A stretch of 6,707 bases of DNA from Clostridia bacterium (GTDB lineage: Bacteria > Bacillota > Clostridia > Oscillospirales > CAG-382). The notes below the pieces were generated by a model. It searched no databases and was not told the DNA's origin. It saw nothing but the letters and a program-made list of their open reading frames with translations. The translations under genes and the position numbers were made by a program. Below, piece by piece: positions 6,288 to 6,707 of the stretch. The stretch is taken from NCBI GenBank assembly GCA_017959195.1, contig JAGDBE010000115.1, positions 1 through 6,707 of the forward strand, given 5' to 3'. Position 1 is the stretch's first letter, and the number at the start of each line of letters is the position of its first letter.

Positions 6288-6317
6288 CCCCCGACACGTT
6301 TGTGTCGGGGGTATTTT
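6288..6317. terminator. Bidirectional intrinsic terminator between convergent genes
   Basis: A perfect 10-bp stem, CCCCCGACAC (6288-6297) and GTGTCGGGGG (6302-6311), has a GTTT loop. The + strand tail is TATTTTG and the - strand tail is TTTATTTTATG, both T-rich but interrupted. It lies 40 bases past the DUF4037 stop and 15 bases past the stop of the convergent gene, so it probably serves both. Confidence 0.88.
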
Positions 6318-6326
6318 GTTTGTTTT

Positions 6327-6707
6327 TTACGGATTAATGAGCAGTTCTGTGTGAACGCTGTCGGGATGGGCGTTTGAAATGGTCCACCACATTATCTTTA
6401 CGCTCGACGCGTTGCTTTTAACCGCTCTTTGTGCAAAGAACGTCTTCGTTACGAACGATACGCCGATAAATCTTCCGTTTTCGTCGTACGACGCGACAAG
6501 TATGGGTTGCGCGGCGCTTATGTATCCGTCGCTGCCGACTGCTATGAATTCGCCCGTGTCGGTCATAAGGCTGTATGAGATCTGTCGTCCGTCGGATGCA
6601 CTCAGCGTTCCGTTATACGTCTTTACCGTGTACTTCTCGTCGCTGTACTGTACGCCGTCGAAAATTGCGCTTGCGCTATAAACGATAGCATTGTTGCCGT
6701 TTACCAC
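6327..6707 (-). CDS. C-terminal end of a probable secreted or surface protein (5' end outside window)
   Basis: The frame is open to the right edge, so only the last 126 codons are seen; the GTG at the edge need not be a start. The visible part is beta-rich and low in Lys and Arg clusters, with a strand pattern such as YSASAIFDGVQYSDEKYTV, then YSLMTDTGEFIAVGSDGY and ILVASYDENGRFIGVSFVTK, ending in VKIMWW...HTELLINP. The YDENGRFIGV stretch followed by SVKIMWW resembles the C-terminal module of many large extracellular clostridial proteins, where the corresponding segment often reads like WDSLxxMKPL. Here that last segment is divergent. This family link is inference from pattern only. No membrane anchor or LPXTG-type signal is present at the C terminus. 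The overall function cannot be told from this fragment. Confidence 0.65.
   Translation of the reverse strand: MVNGNNAIVYSASAIFDGVQYSDEKYTVKTYNGTLSASDGRQISYSLMTDTGEFIAVGSDGYISAAQPILVASYDENGRFIGVSFVTKTFFAQRAVKSNASSVKIMWWTISNAHPDSVHTELLINP

Overview
The window looks like an ordinary chromosomal segment of a low-to-mid GC member of the Bacillota, probably a clostridial lineage. The reasons are PyrR with an RNA attenuator in its own leader, consensus SigA-type promoters, GGAG-type ribosome binding sites and compact gene packing with strong intrinsic terminators. The species cannot be read from the sequence. No rRNA, tRNA, insertion sequence, CRISPR array or phage gene is visible.

Left part (+ strand, 1-2217): the 3' two thirds of the membrane protease gene ftsH runs in from outside the window and overlaps by 17 bases a pyridoxal/pyridoxamine kinase gene (pdxY-like). 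The kinase has an unusual N-terminal extension, partly encoded by a GC-rich hairpin. A strong terminator follows. A second hairpin right after it ends the convergent unit.

Middle part (- strand, 2224-4357): a pyrimidine salvage operon, pyrR-uraA. It is read from an extended -10 SigA-type promoter through a leader that contains a PyrR-binding-type hairpin, a segment able to pair with the terminator, and an intrinsic terminator just before pyrR. PyrR (regulator and uracil phosphoribosyltransferase) and UraA (uracil uptake) should therefore be shut down together when UMP/UTP are plentiful.

Right part (+ strand, 4418-6312): a divergent two-gene operon behind a promoter with perfect consensus hexamers and 17-bp spacing. 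It encodes a TPR-repeat protein and, overlapping it by 14 bases, a DUF4037-type protein with a nucleotidyltransferase-like GS...DxD motif. This is the least understood and most interesting unit. It ends at a bidirectional terminator shared with the 3' end of a convergent gene that runs out of the window. That gene encodes what looks like the C-terminal part of a secreted or surface protein.
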